A DNA stretch of 62,000 nucleotides from Cristatella mucedo. Taxonomy: Eukaryota; Bryozoa; Phylactolaemata; Cristatellidae. The translations under genes and the position numbers were made by a program. Below are positions 39,895 to 51,716 of the stretch, piece after piece (the stretch's first letter is position 1; every line of letters begins with the position of its first letter). The stretch lies in NCBI GenBank assembly GCA_009760855.2, contig WPIO01000056.1:1182501-1244500 (forward strand), read 5' to 3'. Under the pieces are notes generated by a model that searched no databases, had not been told where the DNA came from, and saw only the letters and a list, made by a program, of their open reading frames with translations.

Positions 39895-41090
39895 TGGTTA
39901 AGACTTATTGCTTACTCTATCGCGCATCCTTCATCATTCGCCTCTGAACTCTTACAACCGAAGAAACAAGCAGCCTGTTTCAAAGGTAACGAAGAACGCT
40001 ACTGTAGTTTCGCTCGTGATTCCATGTTCACAGTTTGTGAAAACGTCAATTAATTTTTCAATAACTTAGGATTAAATTTTTTCTGAAATAACAATTTATA
40101 TTCGCAATAATTCTATTAACTTCACGAGTGACGGGATACCTGGTTAATTGCTATCCTCTAGATAGATGCTAGTGCTTGATGATAGATTGAACAATCCAGC
40201 GCTGAAAACTCATAGGCAACGTACAATCGTTCCAACTCCAGAGGCAAAAATGCACGAGCGACGACATCTGTCAATATTTAAATTGTTACTGACTGAAAAA
40301 GGCCCTAATCTATAGTATCTAAGTGTACTAAGCATGAATATAACCGTGACATGTTTTTACTGGCTCTAGTTTTGAAAATATTTTACATAGTTCATCTTCC
40401 ATGTTTCACCGTATACTTTTATACAGTAGGACTATAAAAACATCCAAAAATAAGCCTGGACTAATGTATTGCATAATACCGTCATGCAAAAACCATCCAG
40501 AGTTGATTGGGTCATTTTCTGATGCAATGCAAAGCTATTCCCTGGCGGCTGCTGCAGTAAGCTGACGTCATAAAGCCCACTTGGAAAGGTTAAGCATTTA
40601 CAATTTTCAGACTTAGTGCGAGACAGTTTAAGCTACTTTCACACGAATCTGCTATTATTTTATCTATTGAGGTACAATTCATAACGGCAGAATAGTAACT
40701 CCTTGAAAGTGCGTCAATGCCGAGGAACATTTTTGCTACAGTTATGACAATTTCCAATTGGCACAATGACATTTGCCAACCAGAAGAAAAATATCCCTTC
40801 TCAAGTGAAGGAGCCATATCGTCGTTACTTCGGCTGCAAGGTTTGGTGACCGAGGCCAGCCTTGTGCCCCTCATATATCCTGTGCTACATGTGCAACACA
40901 GCTATCACAGTTGTTGAATCGCAAAAGACCACTGATGCCGTTTGCAGTCCTCCATGGTGTGGAGAGAGCCCAGCAGCCGCATAAATTACCGTCAGTTCTG
41001 ATTGGTTCCTCCTTATTTCTAGCGAAATAACGAAGCTAAGAAGTCGAAAACAGTCTACACAAAAAATTCCGTCTTCAGGGAGACTAGTTC
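39895..41090. other. Unannotated AT-rich spacer
   Basis: No feature was recognised. The 94-codon minus frame 40590-40874 is unassigned. Confidence 0.4.
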
Positions 41091-41094
41091 CACA

Positions 41095-42975
41095 TGGTGA
41101 GTGACTTTCTATTCCAGAATCTCCAGCAGAGTATTCTCTTGATTCATCTTATGAGGACAAGGGTCAAGGGCTCAAGGGTCAAGAGCAAGGGTGGTAGAGC
41201 CGACCCTTACTCTTCTCCTTGTACGTCAGGATGCAGTGATCCCTATTTCCACTGTGGTGCATCGTCAATCCATCCCACACAGAATAACACAAGAAGAATT
41301 ACCTGACCTGGTTCGTGATTTGAACGTATCCAAATACAAGGGAGAATTATTAGGATCAGGACTCTAACGATGGCATCTTTTCGAAGATGATGTCACAATT
41401 ACTTGATATTGAAAGCATCACCAGCACTTAGAGCCTTCCTTCAGAAAGGAAAGTAATCTGGTATTCTGTTCCGATATTGAGGGCCTCATGAACGCCTCAC
41501 AAATCAGTCATGACCCACAAAGATGGATACTATTTGCAGTCTCTTGGAAACTGAGTCTTAAGGCTGGGCTTTTTGTACGATAGAAATCGTCTTCCATTTG
41601 TTCTAGTAGCGGTGGATGTACACATAAAAGAAACGTGTGATTACTTAAAGCAGCTACTGAATTCCATTGAGTTTAAAACGTCCAGCTGGTACCTTTATGG
41701 TGATTTTGGGTAGTTGCCCTTTTAACGGGATTGCAGCATGGATATACAAAATACACGTGTTCCTTATGTGGATGGAATGGCCGAGCAAGATAATTGTACT
41801 AGTTTCGGAAGGATTGGACTCGGAGAAAAAATGTAGCAGTTGAAGAGAAGAATATCCAACACCCAGTTCTTGTCGTAGCTCGCAAAAAATTGTGGTACCA
41901 CCCCTTCACATTAAACTAGCTTTAATGAAGAACTTTGTGAAAGCCATAGACCGGGCTTCAGCTTTCCGATACCTGCCTGAAAAATACCTTGACTCAGCGA
42001 AGGAAAGATTAAAGAGGAAGTTTGTGTAGGTCCTCAGATTCGAGAGCTCTTCAAAGATGACCAGTTCAACAAGTTGCTGCAGGGTGATGCAAAACAAGCA
42101 TGAAATGCTTTTCGCCTAGTGTTCCCTTTTGGCTGGGCTGCCAAAGAAAGCTATTATGCCACTACAGCTGATTATGAATATGGCTGCAAGGCTGGTCTTC
42201 AAGTCCCAACGGTTTGAGCACGTGTCACCTCTGCTGAAAGAGCTAGGATGGTTGCCGGTTGAGCAAAGGATACAGAGCGAAGTTCTTACGCTGATCCACA
42301 AGGCCCGCCACGGCTTGGCTCCTTCGTACCTAGCTGAACAGCTGCATCAGTTTCAGCCTGCTCGCGCCCTCAGGTCCTGTGTGGACAATAAATTAGCTGT
42401 TCCATTCCTTCGCTTAAAGACAGTTGGCGAAAGAAGCTTTAGCTCTGCAGGTCCGAGACTGTGGAACTCGCTTCCATAATTCTTACGCAACGACAACTAC
42501 TCTCCAACTGCCGACTGTGGCACATCTTTTTCAGCGGTCCTGAACTGCTACTTCCATGCTACTCATTACCGCAACTGCTCTCCTGACTCTGCTATGCTTC
42601 CCACTTTCTCTTTGTTGCGTGAGACGAAGTCTGTTGGCTACCGAATGCGTACCGAAAGCCGCTTAGGCTGTGAGTGCGCTATGCAACACTCTCCTGCGTA
42701 ACACCCACACGGTCTTTATGACTTTGTGGAGTTACTGACGGAGATACATTACATTACATTACATTACATTACATTACATTACATTACATTACAATACATC
42801 TTAATTGGATTTCTTCCCTGACAACTGTGGTATAGTTAATGACGAAAACGGCGAACGTTGCCACAAAGATGTCTCTACAATGAAACGAGGATACCGCAGA
42901 CAATGGTCAACTACAATGCTGGCTGACTACTGCTGGAAATTCCGCAGATATGCTCCCGAACAGCTGTACTAAAGA
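41095..42975 (+). pseudogene. Decayed member of a dispersed invertebrate gene family, split by LINE-B
   Basis: Broken frames read in order: SIPHRITQEELPDLVRDLNV (about 41270-41333), KYKGELLGS, and a block ending LPFVLVAVDVHIKETCDYLK then LLNSIEFKTSSWYLYGDFG (about 41590-41712). Next come LHIKLALMKNFVKAIDRASA (about 41908-41965), KYLDSAKERLKRKFV and, beyond the LINE-B insertion, LDFFPDNCGIVNDENGERCH and TTMLADYCWKFRRYAPEQ (42805-42970). I recall proteins with these blocks as uncharacterised, many-copy proteins in cnidarian and arthropod genomes, possibly transposon-derived. Function is unknown. The copy has several stops and frameshifts and is dead. Confidence 0.7.
42122..42804 (+). mobile_element. 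LINE-B 3' copy with long (ACATT)n tail
   Basis: The best preserved LINE-B here. The 116-codon frame 42129-42479 reads GLPKKAIMPLQLIMNMAA, SPLLKELGWLPVEQRIQSEV, ARHGLAPSYLAEQLHQFQP and GPRLWNSLP. A complete 3' UTR and ten or so ACATT units follow at 42746-42795. It is inserted within the pseudogene listed at 41095-42975. Confidence 0.95.
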
Positions 42976-43244
42976 CAGGTAAAGAAATCTTAGAAGTAGC
43001 GTATGACTTCATTTTTTATAGGTATTAACCTTAGGTTTCTTACTATTGACATGCATTTTGTCGCGTACGCATTAATTTATTGCGGATTAAAAAAAATTAG
43101 AGCCAATTTTACAGTTTGACTGTCGTATTTGTGTTGAGCACATAATAATTGAATTGATAAGAAAGGAATAATTTCATTTCGGTAATATGGCCACTGCCAT
43201 AAGTGACAATGACCCATAAACCGGCAGTGGTGCCACGGATTCCA
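42976..43244. other. Unannotated spacer
   Basis: AT-rich, nothing recognised. Confidence 0.4.
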
Positions 43245-43368
43245 CTGGGCCATCAGCTGGCCCTAGCTGGATAAGCAAGGCTATAGGCGAACCAGGGAAA
43301 ATGGTCCACCACAATACATCACTGGGCCATCAGCTGACCTTAGCTGGATAAGCAAGGCTATAAGCGCC
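43243..43368. repeat. Two direct repeats of about 48 bp
   Basis: CACTGGGCCATCAGCTGRCC ... AGCTGGATAAGCAAGGCTAT occurs at about 43245-43292 and 43320-43367, with three or four differences and a period of about 75 bases. Confidence 0.9.
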
Positions 43369-43598
43369 GAGGCACGAGTAACAAGGCCACAATGGCCATC
43401 GGCTCATAATCTACGCCTAACAAACACGGCCATTAAGCAGCCACCACATGAGCGTTCGAATAACAAGAGAACCTGTATTATTCAATGAACCCAAGCAAAT
43501 ATATATTTGAGTTAAAGATTAAATGACGACTCTGCGACTCGTCTTGTTTGCTGTAGGAAACGTTTTCGCAGAATCAAACGTGTTCTTCGAGGAACTTG

Positions 43599-43732
43599 TT
43601 ATATGCACCTTGTGCCGCCGCATGGCGAGCGGCAGCACCTCAACCCTGTTGGACATGCCTTGCTCGATGAGCACTCCAGTATCGCAGCTATAGTGCATAT
43701 TGGAGGATCGAGTACGGCTGGGCACAGCTGTC
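43599..43732 (-). CDS. WAP-like copy 2, exon 4
   Basis: Same length as copy 1. The acceptor is TGTTTACACAG. It ends CGGTRCI and TAA. Confidence 0.8.
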
Positions 43733-44643
43733 CTGTGTAAACAAATAGCAGCCGCATTTCGCTAAATGCCACTCGCATACATTTCCTTGGACCCAATAGA
43801 GGGCAAATCAACATGGCTACTGTGCTTGCTACGTACCTGCATGCGCTTGATAAGCACGTGCACACGTGCTAGCTACAGACATGCAAGCGGGCTAGGTGCA
43901 AACATGTAAACCTGCTGGGTACATACCTGTACATGTGCTTATGCAGAATCCAGGACAACACAGTTGCCCGTTTAAACATTCCGAGTCATTCTTGCAATAT
44001 CCAAATAGCGGGTAGAATGAGCAACCTCCAGAAGCTGTATATGGTATGGGGCATGTATCTGAAATTTTTTTATATGTTTTATGGACAGAAAGTTATCAGC
44101 CTTAACCATTGCTGAAACTGACACGTGAGGTAAAAGAACCCAATGCTCTGACAGGTCTTAAAGCCGAGATAGGTATTCTTAGCACTATATACGGCGGCCG
44201 TACCTGGTAAGCATTGACCTTGAATGCATGATGACCCATTCGGACATAGAATTACGTACTGCGGACATGCCTGACCTGGTACGCAGACTGGCTACAAAAA
44301 TTAAGCGACATTCTTATGGCATCATGCGATCAGGCGACATCTAAGCAACTGCGAGCACAACGTCAACAATAATTTCCAGATGACTCGTGCGTTTTTGCAA
44401 TGAAGGAAAGTCCTGACGATGTCACTCTGTCACTGCTGACTTTTATACATTACTTCAGCGACGATTACTCGATCGCTTCGCTCGCCTCTCCCCATTGGAG
44501 CGACACACACGTCGCTAGGACCGTCACTGATACTGCGAGCTTTTCCATTGTCGCCTTTGTTAAACCTTGAGCCGCACTCTACTTACTGTACATAGTTGAT
44601 CTCCTTTGGTGACAGCCAAGTAGAATAAGAATACAAAAGTCAC
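43599..44643 (-). CDS. Secreted WAP-like protein, copy 2 (4 exons, start codon missing)
   Basis: Exons complement 44587-44643, 44204-44291, 43927-44058 and 43599-43732 align one-to-one with copy 1. Exons 2 and 4 have the same lengths as in copy 1 (88 and 134 nt), and every junction keeps the same phase. Exon 2 gives CVPGQACPQYVILCPNG and CIQGQC. Exon 3 gives TCPIPYTASGGCSFYP and NGQLCCPGFCISTCT; exon 4 gives QLCPAVLDPPICTIAA and TGLRCCRSPCGGTRCI with stop. The exon 1 segment encodes a hydrophobic leader (TFVFLFYLAVTKGDQLC), but the codon aligned with copy 1's ATG is not ATG. Either an upstream exon supplies the start or this copy is a young pseudogene. Cysteines are all conserved, which argues for recent function. 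Confidence 0.65.
43927..44058 (-). CDS. WAP-like copy 2, exon 3
   Basis: One codon longer than in copy 1. GQLCCPG core conserved. The donor is GTATGT. Confidence 0.78.
44204..44291 (-). CDS. WAP-like copy 2, exon 2
   Basis: 29 codons plus one base, same length as in copy 1. The acceptor is TTTTTGTAG and the donor GTACGG. Six Cys positions match copy 1. Confidence 0.75.
44587..44643 (-). CDS. WAP-like copy 2, exon 1 (leader, no ATG)
   Basis: Leader-like hydrophobic codons precede a GTAAGT donor. Upstream is TTGATTGCAG, a possible acceptor, so this may be an internal exon. Confidence 0.4.
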
Positions 44644-47600
44644 CTGCAATCAATAGCAGTAGCAATCATTAACGACTCTTTGCTTTGATCAAAGTGATCA
44701 ATGCTCACATCTATCGTCGCACGAGACACTGCATTGCACGATGGTTGAGAGATCAATGAGCCACGAAGACAAAGTACGAGCTCGTGAATGCAGTGCTTGG
44801 AAGAGATAGCGAGTTAAAGGTCATGCCAATGCCACGAGCTGAATTAGGGCATAGTTTCCGTTCTTAACTTTTCTGAGCCGCCTTGTAAATAATGCATAAA
44901 TATTAGCACTAACTCATGAGGGTAACATTTTTTCGTTACATCTTTCGCAAAAAATGCACGGTCACGGGTCCAGCTTTCTAATAAACAGTTACGATTAAAC
45001 GTGTAGGATTGATCTGCTGGCTGTTTTACAGAGCCCTAAAAGTTTCATCGTTGGACGGTCTGCAGCCACTCAAAGACCAAGCAGCTATCGCAGTTAGTTG
45101 TCTGGCTGGCGGCCTGCATACCACTCAGCAAATACATCAAGGCCGCTCTGATTGATATAGAGCCCCAACGGACTAGGAACAACCACCTGAACAACTTTTG
45201 TTAAAAGGCGAGAAATCTATATCACATATAAACTAAACGACAGTCATCTGATCCTTAAAAATGGCTAGATTTTCAAAGTTTCAACCCTTTGCACACACTG
45301 TGGACCCTATCGGTGGTTTAAGCCAACAATCTCACGAAAGCGAGCCTTCGGAAACGATGGAAAGTAATTTTGAAAGCCGAGGACCTTATGACATTGTTTA
45401 AACTGACATTCTTTATGAAAGAGATTTACTTATCTAAATTTCTCAGAAAGTTGTTCCAGAATCTGTAATGAAAAACAAAAACTATTAACTTGATGCACAC
45501 GTTTTAATGGTGGGTTTTTCAAACCAATCAAATCCACTTGGACGGCGAACAGGGACACCACGAGTATCCTCCTGTTGTTTCGTTAAGTGTGTTCATTCTT
45601 TTTATGTGTTTATATTTTCAGCCAGCCTAGATATTCCACTGGGAATGCAGTACAGCCTACAAATTCCACTCGCGAACGGCCTACTCCCTCAAAGCTTATG
45701 ATTTAAGCAGTATCTGAAAAATAGACATTTTGATAATACAACTGCTTCTGTTTAAATGTACGGTAAACAGAAAAATGTTACAGTAGCTATTTGAATTAAG
45801 GGAAGTCAAAGCTAGTACTCGAGACAACCACGTGACTTGTAATAGCAACTATCAATAAGTCAGCTACAGCTTTTCAATAGCTCTGCTTCGTACTAGCGCG
45901 AACTAGATGCCGCACCGGTGCTCACTACCACTATTACAGATTACTAATCGGAAATGACCTTTTGCTTATATAAACGGAAGCGCTTAACTGATTACCGTAT
46001 TGCTACTTCCGGTAGCAAGCTATGGAAATGTTGATCATCGTGACGGATGGTGACTTACCAAAGCCACACTCGATACCGGTGGACCCATTTCGTTCAGCTT
46101 CAAAGTCGGCAGCTAGGCGAGAAGGCTCCCGATTCAGAGATTTGACCCGAGTCCTGTATATATATATGCTCGTCCAATCAAGCTTGAACCAGAGCGATCC
46201 AATCAGCAGAGCGGTGGTCAGCCGTTGGATTAGACCGCTCGACAGGCTGACATTCATAGTCCACCGAATGAGTGCAGCTAGCGAGCTTCACTTCGCCACT
46301 GACAGACAGTTGATAGAGAACAAATTAAGAGCATCTCATACATCAGCCTCGTTTACATAGCAGTGGAAGAGCCGCAGGGCTTTAATCCGCTTGCTGAGGA
46401 CAGCTGGGTGAGCTGCTTACTCCAGGTCTCCAGCATTTGACCGACCCAGGTCTTAGAGGGCTGTTGCCTTACTGACGGGCTAGGAAACAGCCGCTAATGC
46501 CTTAAGCTGTAAGCGATCATTTCCAGAGGTCCTCTTGGTCCGCTCCTGGCGATCACTCTTACTGGTCAATGGTTTGCACTGTGGAGCCAGATTAGGACTT
46601 CATTCAATCGAGAAGCCCCCGACTTGTTTCTGTTATGCACCCTGAGCGTGAGTCTCTGAACGGATAATGAAAAAAAACATTTAAGAGAGATAAAGATAAA
46701 GATAGGGAGAGGGAGAGAGACAGAGATTGGGCGAGAGAGAAAAAGAGAAACCGCTAGACATAAGGTAAGTGAATACTAAATTGATTTCGGAAACCCTAGG
46801 AGGCACAAGGCCCTATTCACATTGCACAGAACATGAGTGCTATAGCAACAGACATCTCTACTTTGCTGACACTTAAATCTTCAGATAACGATTGCCTGAA
46901 ATGGGGCGTCTACTGTCATCACACCTACAAAGATGACATCGGCTCGCCACGTTAGCCAACCATACCGAGCTTTCGCATTAGGAGATTAATTCTGACACAA
47001 CAAATTATCACCGAAGCCCGATTAGCTTTATGGCCACTTCCTGTCGACTATCCTCAGCTCCGGTAAGCTAATGCCTTCATACGATTTGCAATTGATGAGG
47101 AAAATGGCGTGCCCTGCCATTTTCTATGCGTTGGCGCTCAGGTTTTCAGCGGTACTGCTTTCGAAGCAAGAATTCGTGTTGTACAGGTTCATGCCAAAAC
47201 ACTAAAGGTCCCAGCCTATATAAGGACTAAGGTAGAGGTGAATCACTGTCTTATGGTGTAGATAATTCGACGGTGTTTTGATAACATTGCATAACAGATT
47301 TTAATTTATTGTATGTCCTTAAGTACAAAGTGAGATTTACAAACCATTTAAGATTAAAATAATACAAAACAGCTATTGCTCCGCAAAAACTTTACTTCCA
47401 AGGCCGAGTAATGATATTTAGGCATCGTCCAGTTTTGCTGTTCAGCCTACTCCGGATGTCAGGTTCTCACAGATTCAGAACCCGTTATGCTGCTGTCCGT
47501 TATATTAATAATTAGACAGAAAAACACTATAGAATTGTAACCATACAAGTGTACACGTGTCTTAAGCGAAACTTTTAGTTATGTTATTGCAGAGTAAGAG

Positions 47601-47712
47601 AATAGAGTATAGCTACATTTGATTTGCATAGCTTCACGAGACTTATGGAAAATAGAAAATGAAGTTACTATATACGGGGACAATTAATCATTAAGAGCGA
47701 AAGCGTACTACT
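44644..47712. other. Long AT-rich spacer
   Basis: The first about 750 bases are the upstream part of the duplicated WAP segment. The rest shows no gene, RNA or known repeat. The 112-codon frame 46022-46360 is unrecognised. GA-rich low-complexity sequence lies at 46688-46755. Confidence 0.45.
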
Positions 47713-47714
47713 AC

Positions 47715-48732
47715 TAATAATTATAATAATAATAATGCACTTGATAAAGCACCCTCAGAGAACTTAATCTCTTTCTAGGCGCTTTACATTTACTGCAAAG
47801 GGAAATGCAATTGAATGGTAAGTAAAATCATGCTTGAAAAACAAGCGAAATGAATAATATGGTTAGGGGTGACAACACAGAGTCAGCATGCAAATGTGGT
47901 AAGTGGCAGCATGCACAGTGTCAGCACGCATAAGCACATGAAAGACGAATCACACGGACCCACTAAATGCTGTCCTAAAAAGGTGTGTTTTTAAGTTCCT
48001 TTTAAATGTGGTCAGGTCGGGGGATGTTCTGACGCAGGTCGGGAGGGAGTTACTGGCTTTGCGAGCATACGAACTAAATGCACGGTCTCCATAGGATTTG
48101 AGGTTTGTATGAGGTATTTGTAGACTGTTGGATTTCGAAAAATGGGTGGTACGATGCTTGGCGTGATGGGGTAGTATATCTGAGAGATATGCTGGAGCCA
48201 TAGAATGAAGGGACCTAAAAGTGAGCGACAAAACATTTGAAGTCAATCCATTGCATGCCAGGTAGCCAGTGCAGGTCGGCGAGAAGTGGAGTATTGTGGC
48301 GACTGCGACGCTCACGACAGACAAGCCTAGCTGCAGAGTTTTGCACCAGCTGCAATCGCCTGATCGCACATGCCAATATGCCAGTAAGCAGTGAGTTGCA
48401 GAAGTCGAGACGGGATGTCACGAATGCATGGGCCAACTTGGACGTGGTATCCTTATCTAAACATGCCCGAATTTTAGCAATGTTATGAAGCTGAAAATAG
48501 GCGGATTTGACTGTGGAGCTGATATGGTCGTCTAACGAGAGGTCGCTTTGGAATATGACACCTAGATTTCGAGCTGATTTGACAGGAGATATGCTGGCAG
48601 AGCCAATTTTGAGAGTCAGCCTTTCCAATCACTGAATCACACTGGGCTTGCCCATAACTAGTAAGTTAGTTTTTTCATCGTTCAGTTTAAAAAAAAATTG
48701 CCACCATCCATGTGCGGATGTCATCAATGTAC
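47715..48732 (-). mobile_element. LINE-A copy, 5' truncated
   Basis: Two overlapping frames (48215-48628 and 47950-48369) give MERLTLKIGSASISPVKSAR, SDLSLDDHISSTVKSAYFQL, ADLHWLP and FRTAFSGSV, separated by one frameshift. The (AAT)n tail is at 47713-47735. Very similar to the 19.1-20.2 kb copy. Confidence 0.93.
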
Positions 48733-49536
48733 TCCTTTAAAACGTCTGCTAAGATGTGGGATGCCTACGAAGGATACTTCGACATGTCTGGCACTGATCA
48801 AGACAAGCACTGGGTGCATAGTTTCACGTGCGAATTCATTTAAGAGAAATCTTGAAGGTGAATGAATTCAGTTGATGCTCGGTAGATGTGATTTCCTGCA
48901 AAATTTAAGGCACATAGTGATCAGACATTTTTACTTTAGGCAATTCCAGAATATTTAGTGCTGATACAGGAAACAAGAGTTCGAAGTCCAAGAATTTTGA
49001 GGGCACCGAATAAGTAAAAAATTGGTATAGTAAATCGACCAGATTGTGAAATTAGTTGTGTTTATTATGATAACTTATCATTATTTCCAGCTATGAATCA
49101 ATTATGTGATAATCTCTGGCCAAAGCAGCTTAAAACTTGGTGCCATGTAATAGGCAGGAGTCGTGCTTCAGGCGTTGGTGCCTGAGTAGTTAATGTAACT
49201 TGTGCGGTAGATTTTGAGCCCCAACGAGTGCTGCTGCAAGTCATGGCCGCTGTTAAACTGCTGCAAACCTCCGTCTCTTTGAAAAAAAACACCTCACTAT
49301 GCTCTACCAACAGATTTTTATCTGGCTGTAGGGGGCGCTCTTTGTTGCGGCCACGTTCCCCTACTGTCCGCACACCTCGTGCATTGGTGTTGTACCTAGA
49401 AGTCGCTAGCCGTGACTCGAAGGCTCAATGTTTCACCAGTATTCGTTGGGCGTGGCGGCTGAGGCCAGCACAGTTGCGAGCTGTGAGTTTGCAGCTTAGC
49501 TCTGTCCGGAGGCCGGTGCAGGTACACCCCATTTGT
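48733..49536. other. Unannotated spacer
   Basis: No feature was recognised; frames at 49098-49632 are not convincing. Confidence 0.4.
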
Positions 49537-49751
49537 AATAATAATAATAATAATGCACTTAATAAAGCGCCATCAGAGAATTCAATCTCTTTCTGGGTGC
49601 TTCACATTTGCTGCAAAAGGAAGCGCGATTGAATGGTGAGTAATATCATGCTTGATAAACATGAATAACTTGGTTAGGAGTGAAATGCACAGGGTCAGCA
49701 TGCAAATGTGGTTGGTGGCAGCATGCACAGTGTCAGCACTGGTGAGCACTC

Positions 49752-49935
49752 GGTGAGCCGTGATGGCACACTGGATAAGGCGGTTGCTTTCACGACCTCA
49801 GCCCGAGTCGTGGGTTCGATTCCTGTGGTGGGCGATTCTTTATCGCCACTGCAAGCTGTGGTGATAGCCGTAAAGGCTCTTCTGTCGCTAGACAAAAAGA
49901 GGCTGTTTAATCAACTAGGATTTATTTATTTATTT
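49752..49935 (+). mobile_element. SINE-B nested in LINE-A 3' UTR
   Basis: GGTGAGCCGTGATGGCACAC to ATTTATTTATTTATT. The LINE sequence GTCAGCAC ... GCATAAGCAC is split here, and AGCAC occurs on both sides, a possible 5-base target-site duplication. Confidence 0.93.
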
Positions 49936-50445
49936 AGCACGCATAAGCACATGAAGGACAAATCACAGGGACCCACTAAATGTTGTCCTAAATAGGTGTT
50001 TTTACATTCGTTCTAAATGTGGTCAGGTCAGGGGATGTTCTGACGCAGGTCGGGAGGGAGCTCCAGGCTTTGGGAGCATACGAGCTAAATGCACGGTCTC
50101 CAAAAGATTTGAGGTTTGTATGAGGTATTTCTAGACTGTTGGATTCCGAAAAGCGGGTGGTACGATGCTTGGCCTGGTGGGGGAGTAGATCTGAGAGATA
50201 AGCTGGAGCCAAATAATGAAGTGACCTAGAAGTGAGCGACAAAACAACCTTGAAATCGATCAATTGTTTGACTGGTAGCCAGTGCAGGTCGGCGAGAAGT
50301 GGCGTGATGTTGAAACTGCAATGCTCACGACAGACAAGCCTAGCTGCGGAGTTTTGCACCGACTGTATTCGCCTGATTGCACATGCCGGTAGGCCAGCAA
50401 GCAGTGAGTTGCAGAAGTCAAGACGGGATGTCACAAATGCATGGA

Positions 50446-50531
50446 CCGAGCCCCGAGGCATATGTGAAGCGCCTGAATAAAGGTTAAGTTCTCTTGGGGC
50501 GCTATATAAATGAACTTTTTAATTTTTTTAA
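50446..50531 (+). mobile_element. 5'-truncated SINE-A nested in LINE-A
   Basis: GAGCCCCGAGGCATATGTGA, the GCGCCTGAATAAAGGTTAAG ... TTGGGGCGCTATATAAATGA tail and a T-rich end replace a few bases of the LINE (GGACC / AACTT junction). The tRNA-like head is missing. Confidence 0.9.
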
Positions 50532-51439
50532 CTTAGATGTGGTATCCTTATCTAAACAAGCCCGAATTTTAGCAATGTTATGAAGCTGAAAATAGGCGGA
50601 TTTGACTGTGGAGCTGATATGGTCGTCTAACGAGAGGTCGCTTTGGAACATGACACCTAGATTTCGAGCTGATTCAACAGAAGATAATCTGGCAGAGCCA
50701 ATTTTGAGCGTCAGCCTTTTCAATTTCTGAATCACACTGGGTTTGCCCATAACTAGTAAGTTAGTTTTATCATCGTTTAGTTTTAGAAAATTTGCTGCCA
50801 TCCATGTGCGGATGTCATCAATGCATGCAGCTAGTGAGTTTAGAGAATTTGAGGTGCTCGAAGGCTGGGAGGGATCAAAGCAAAGGTACAACTGAGTGTC
50901 ATCTGCATAGAAGTGAATGCATAGATGGTGCTTGGCAATCACATCAGCAAGAGGGAGAGTATGAACCGTAAAAGGAATCAGACCTAGCACTGAGCCCTGA
51001 GGTACTCCATATTTCAGAGGTACCTCGGATGATCTTTGTCCATTCACGTCAATACTCTGGAGTCTCTCACTGAGATTGGACCTGAACCCCTGCAGAGCAG
51101 TGCCAGTGATGCCCAGGCGAGATGAGAGGCGCTCTGGAAGAACTTTGTGATCGATAGTATCAAAAGCTACTGAAAGATCGAGCAAAACAAGCAGAGACAC
51201 TCTACCCATGTCTGCATGCCTAAGTAGGTCGTTGTATACCCGAAGCAATGCTGACTCTGTGGAGTGATTAGCTCTAAAGCCAGACTGGAACTTACTAGCA
51301 AGATTTGAAGTTTCGATATATGAGTTCAACTGGTCCGCCACGACCCGTTCCAGTGTCTTTGATAGGAATGGTAGAAGGGAGTCCTTCTATGGGCCTTAGT
51401 AAGTACACTATTCTTTGGCATGGTGGGTAGTATATTTAG

Positions 51440-51440
<1 letters not shown>

Positions 51441-51514
<74 letters not shown>

Positions 51515-51532
51515 CACGCACACATATACACA

Positions 51533-51596
<64 letters not shown>

Positions 51597-51672
51597 TATA
51601 TATATAATGAGTGGGTGTATGTGTGTGTGCGTGTGTGTGTGAGTGTGTATGTGTGTGCGTGTGTGTGTGTGC

Positions 51673-51716
<44 letters not shown>

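Larger units (their letters stand above)
49537..51392 (-). mobile_element. Longest LINE-A copy, RT core largely intact, with two nested SINEs
   Basis: From the 5' side: [38 protein letters not shown], motif A LLVLLDLSVAFDTIDHK, YGVPQGSVLG, the catalytic FYADDTQLYL, FLKLNDDKTNLLVMGKPS and LADLHWLPVKQLIDFKV, then the terminal hairpin and (AAT)n at 49538-49553. Frame 50502-51341 is open for 279 codons. SINE-A interrupts at about 50446-50531 and SINE-B at 49752-49935, inside the 3' UTR. The endonuclease domain is absent, and the 5' side runs into (CA)n. Confidence 0.94.

Noticed and set aside
49537-51392. Autonomous, active LINE
   Set aside because: The RT core is largely open, but the endonuclease and 5' end are missing and two SINEs interrupt it.
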